A stretch of 64,000 nt of DNA from Roseibium marinum. GTDB lineage: Bacteria > Pseudomonadota > Alphaproteobacteria > Rhizobiales > Stappiaceae. The notes under the pieces were generated by a model. That model was not told where the DNA came from. It worked only from the letters and a program-made list of their open reading frames with translations, and searched no databases. Below, piece after piece: positions 61,605-64,000 of this stretch. The position numbers were made by a program, and so were the translations under genes. The stretch's first letter is position 1, and each line of letters starts with the position of its first letter. The stretch is taken from the NCBI RefSeq assembly GCF_002906165.1, contig NZ_PPCN01000013.1, positions 62,001 through 126,000 on the forward strand. Direction: 5' to 3'.

Positions 61605-62444
61605 CTAGAGAATTACGCGATGTTCCGTCTGGCCGCGAACGCCAACCCTTGTGGTCCAGGTCTTGCCATCGGATTCCCCGGACAGGTCGAGCGCCGCCGA
61701 GGTCACAAACAGCGTCTGCATGTCCGGACCGCCGAAGGCCGGGCAGGTGGTCTGGCTGGCAGGAAAGGAGACTTCCCCGGCAAAACCGCCGTCCGGCGCG
61801 TAGCGGGCAACGCGGCCCGCTTGCCATTGGGCATTCCATAAAAAGCCCTCGCTGTCGACAACCGCGCCGTCGGGAAAAAGGCCTTCTTCGGAGAAATCCC
61901 TGAACAGCGCCGGTGTTCCCGTTGGCCATCCTTCCTCGTCCAGGGCGATCTGCTGAAGCAGTTGTTTGTCCGTATCGGCAAAATAGGCGGTCCTGCCGTC
62001 GGGGGAGAAGCAGATGGCGTTGGTGACGGTAATGTCACCGAACAGCTTGCGCAGCTCGCCCTTGTAATAGCGATAGATCGATCCGGCACCCGGCTCGGCG
62101 TTGAAGCCCATGGTGCCGATCCAGAACCCGCCCTTCGGGTCGGCGCGGCCGTCGTTTGAGCGGGTTACCGGGTTGTCCGCCTCCAGGTCGACAAGTTTGC
62201 GCGATGTCTCGGCATCCAGATCGAACAGGAACAGCATGCTGGCGCTTGCGATGAGCAGTTCCGTTTCGCTGACCCAGCCCGCGGCCGAAACATACTCATC
62301 GAACTGCCAGGATTTAGGCGCTCCGTCTTCATTGCTCATCAGCCGCTTGTTGAGGATATCGAGCCAGAACAGCTGCCTGCGCTCCGGATGCCAGAGCGGG
62401 CCTTCACCCACCTCACAGCGGCGGTCGTCAAAGATTTCTATCAT
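61605..62444 (-). CDS. SMP-30/gluconolactonase-family lactonase
   Basis: Cytosolic beta-propeller of 279 residues from ATG 62444; longer frames to 62621 read only through dgoA. Metal ligands: Glu in VGEGPLWHPE (about 15), Asn in SNDGRADPKGGFWIG (about 97), Asn in VTNAICFSPDG (about 144) and Asp in PDGAVVDSEG (about 194). Probably hydrolyses D-galactono-1,4-lactone to galactonate, given the dgo genes in the same operon. Start is 4 bp after the dgoA stop. Confidence 0.9.
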   Translation of the reverse strand: MIEIFDDRRCEVGEGPLWHPERRQLFWLDILNKRLMSNEDGAPKSWQFDEYVSAAGWVSETELLIASASMLFLFDLDAETSRKLVDLEADNPVTRSNDGRADPKGGFWIGTMGFNAEPGAGSIYRYYKGELRKLFGDITVTNAICFSPDGRTAYFADTDKQLLQQIALDEEGWPTGTPALFRDFSEEGLFPDGAVVDSEGFLWNAQWQAGRVARYAPDGGFAGEVSFPASQTTCPAFGGPDMQTLFVTSAALDLSGESDGKTWTTRVGVRGQTEHRVIL

Positions 62445-62448
62445 GGAT

Positions 62449-63063
62449 CTACTCCTCGGTTGAAACCGCCGCATCGTAGGCGGCAACGATCTTCTCCGCG
62501 CGCTGCCGGATTTCAGCGACCGTGAAGCCCGGCTTGAAGAGCGCGGTGCCGATGCCGAAACCGGTTGCACCGGCCCTGATCCAGTTGCTGAAATTATCCG
62601 GTCCCGCGCCGCCGACCGCATAGGTCACGGTTCCCTTCGGCAGGACCGCGAGCATGGCCTTCAGACCGTCGGGGCCGATGAGCGATGCCGGGAAGAACTT
62701 CAGGCCGTCGGCTCCGCCACGCAGGGCGGTGAAACATTCGCTCGGTGTCATGACGCCCGGAAAGGAGGACATGCCTTCCGCTTTTGTCGCCGCGATCACT
62801 TCCGGATTGCAGTCCGGCGAAACGATCAGGGTTCCTCCGGCGGCCTTGACGTCCCGGACCTGTGCGGGTTCCAGAACGGTTCCCGCGCCGATTTCCGCCA
62901 CATCGGAAAACTTTCCGGCCATGGCGCCAATGCTTTTCAGCGGGTCCGGGGAATTGAGCGGGACTTCTATCCGGGTGATGCCGGCTTTAATCAGGCATTC
63001 GGTCACGGGCAGAGCTTCGTCCGGGGTCAGCCCGCGCAAAATCGCGATAAGGTTGCGGCTCAT
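62449..63063 (-). CDS. dgoA: 2-dehydro-3-deoxy-6-phosphogalactonate aldolase
   Basis: Class I aldolase of 204 residues, KDPG/KDPGal family: KDPGal to pyruvate + glyceraldehyde 3-phosphate. The Schiff-base Lys is in GADGLKFFPASLIGPDGLKA (about 122), the catalytic Glu in ITRIEVPLNSP (about 37); LNSP in place of LRT favours DgoA over Eda. Overlaps dgoK by 4 nt (ATGA). Confidence 0.94.
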   Translation of the reverse strand: MSRNLIAILRGLTPDEALPVTECLIKAGITRIEVPLNSPDPLKSIGAMAGKFSDVAEIGAGTVLEPAQVRDVKAAGGTLIVSPDCNPEVIAATKAEGMSSFPGVMTPSECFTALRGGADGLKFFPASLIGPDGLKAMLAVLPKGTVTYAVGGAGPDNFSNWIRAGATGFGIGTALFKPGFTVAEIRQRAEKIVAAYDAAVSTEE

Positions 63064-63968
63064 GAGGATACCTTTGAACAGGAAGAATAGGCGAGGGTGA
63101 GGCCTTTCAGCGTGATGGTGTCCGCATCCAGCAGTCCGGCACTGTGGCCGAGGCTTTCCAGGGCGGTCCGGTAGGTTCTTGCCAGGGTGTCGCTGCCCAG
63201 GATCGCAATCGGCAGGTTAGCAATGTCCTGGCGCACCGCCGCCAGTTCCACACCGATGAGCAGTCCGGACAGGCGTCCGCGGGCCTGCTCCGGACCGAGG
63301 CCCGCGATCAGACCCGCCGCCCTGACGCCGAAGAGTTCCGCCGCGAGCCGCGCCGGTTCCTTATCCATGTCCCCAACGGCTTTCCTGAAGGCATCCATGT
63401 CCATGTCTTGCTGCGAGAGGCCGTGACGCAGGACCGATTGGCCGGACAGCAGCGCAAACAATTCGCCCGTCATGAAAGTTGTGAAAGCCGTTATCCGGCC
63501 GCCATCCAGAAACACCCATTTCGTGTGCGTTCCCGGCAGGCACAGCAGCCCCTTGAATTCGGGATCTCCGGCAAGAAACCCGGCGATCTGCGTTTCCTCG
63601 CCGCGCATGACATCGGCGGGCTCAAGCTGCTTGATGCCGGGCAGGATGCGCACATCGAGACGGGCGTCCCGGGTGGCGACGATCGTGGCGTCCCCGATGG
63701 TGGGCGGCGGGCAGGGCGTCGTCTTGTACGGCGCCTCGGCCCAGCCCTGGCGGGAGCCGGCCATGCCGCAGACGATTACCGCTGTCCCGCGGCCCTCGCT
63801 CAAAAGGTCTTCGGTCAGATCGAGAAGCGCGGGTTCGAATTCATGCGGGGCGAGTTTGCCCATGCCCTTCGCGGAGCTGCGGTGGGCGATTGTCTTCCCG
63901 GAACCGTCGATAGCCCAGATACGCAGATTGGTTGTTCCCCAATCCACCGCGATCCAGTCTGCCGTCAT
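63060..63968 (-). CDS. dgoK: 2-dehydro-3-deoxygalactonokinase
   Basis: Cytosolic sugar-acid kinase of about 302 residues: 2-dehydro-3-deoxygalactonate + ATP to KDPGal. DgoK marks: WIAVDWGTTNLRIWAIDG at the start (phosphate 1 motif), VIVCGMAGSRQGWAEAPY, LLCLPGTHTKWVFLDGG (family-specific), and a C-terminal GLGPEQARGRLSGLLIG. ATG 63968 begins at the conserved motif; ATG 63995 is possible, but its upstream sequence is cut by the window edge. First visible gene of the galactose operon; regulator and galactose dehydrogenase probably lie beyond. Confidence 0.93.
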   Translation of the reverse strand: MTADWIAVDWGTTNLRIWAIDGSGKTIAHRSSAKGMGKLAPHEFEPALLDLTEDLLSEGRGTAVIVCGMAGSRQGWAEAPYKTTPCPPPTIGDATIVATRDARLDVRILPGIKQLEPADVMRGEETQIAGFLAGDPEFKGLLCLPGTHTKWVFLDGGRITAFTTFMTGELFALLSGQSVLRHGLSQQDMDMDAFRKAVGDMDKEPARLAAELFGVRAAGLIAGLGPEQARGRLSGLLIGVELAAVRQDIANLPIAILGSDTLARTYRTALESLGHSAGLLDADTITLKGLTLAYSSCSKVSS

Positions 63969-64000
63969 CGGTCCTGGGTTTTCCTGGGGTGTCATCCGGT

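Overview
The window is a dense, roughly 60-65% GC chromosome-like segment from an alphaproteobacterium. The gene families (aglEFGK, sitABCD, an RpiR-type iol regulon, a De Ley-Doudoroff galactose operon, betaine uptake, a type I secreted RTX adhesin, dispersed Rhizobiales-style intergenic repeats) fit a marine Hyphomicrobiales such as Roseibium/Labrenzia (Stappiaceae). That placement is inference from gene content, not from a marker gene; no rRNA or tRNA was seen.

Layout. 1-7.9 kb: the end of an orphan-looking ABC ATPase, a convergent FbpA/FbpB-type ABC pair, gnd, a TIM-barrel isomerase-like gene, a GhrA-like reductase and a VOC-family remnant. 8.3-11.3 kb: a complete glycine betaine/proline-type ABC operon. 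11.4-22.6 kb: a type I secretion island with two ABC proteins and an HlyD adaptor on the minus strand, a divergent 1392-residue cadherin/RTX adhesin, and a convergent TolC. 23.2-27.2 kb: sitABCD manganese/iron uptake, then an isolated GntR regulator. 28.3-34.7 kb: a LacI regulator divergent from an alpha-glucoside ABC operon (aglEFG and K). 34.9-38.0 kb: a compact metal-related cluster (His-rich PCuAC-like protein, FtsX-type permease, LolD-type ATPase, CPFC protein). 38.1-39.6 kb: phoA with a good PHO box. 40.1-46.2 kb: a DeoR regulator, a Ugp-like sugar ABC transporter and a KdgK-type kinase. 46.3-57.3 kb: a myo-inositol regulon (iolB, E, D, C, inositol ABC transporter, iolR, iolG) with two matching IolR-type sites. 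57.6-59.6 kb: a second Gfo/Idh/MocA dehydrogenase and a FrnE-like DsbA. 59.6-64 kb: dgoK, dgoA, an SMP-30 lactonase and a GH42 beta-galactosidase.

How the parts work together. Most of the window imports and breaks down sugars and polyols: each uptake operon has its own binding protein, permease(s) and ATPase and usually a local regulator (LacI, DeoR, RpiR). Kinases and aldolases feed the imported carbon into KDPG/KDPGal-type Entner-Doudoroff chemistry, beside the pentose phosphate enzyme Gnd. A recurring feature is a strong hairpin just after the binding-protein gene in five of the ABC operons.

The observations most worth following up are the paired type I secretion ABC proteins, whose nucleotide-binding motifs are degenerate in complementary ways; the near-identical 306-bp repeats in the adhesin they probably export; and the Zrg-like metal ABC cluster beside phoA.
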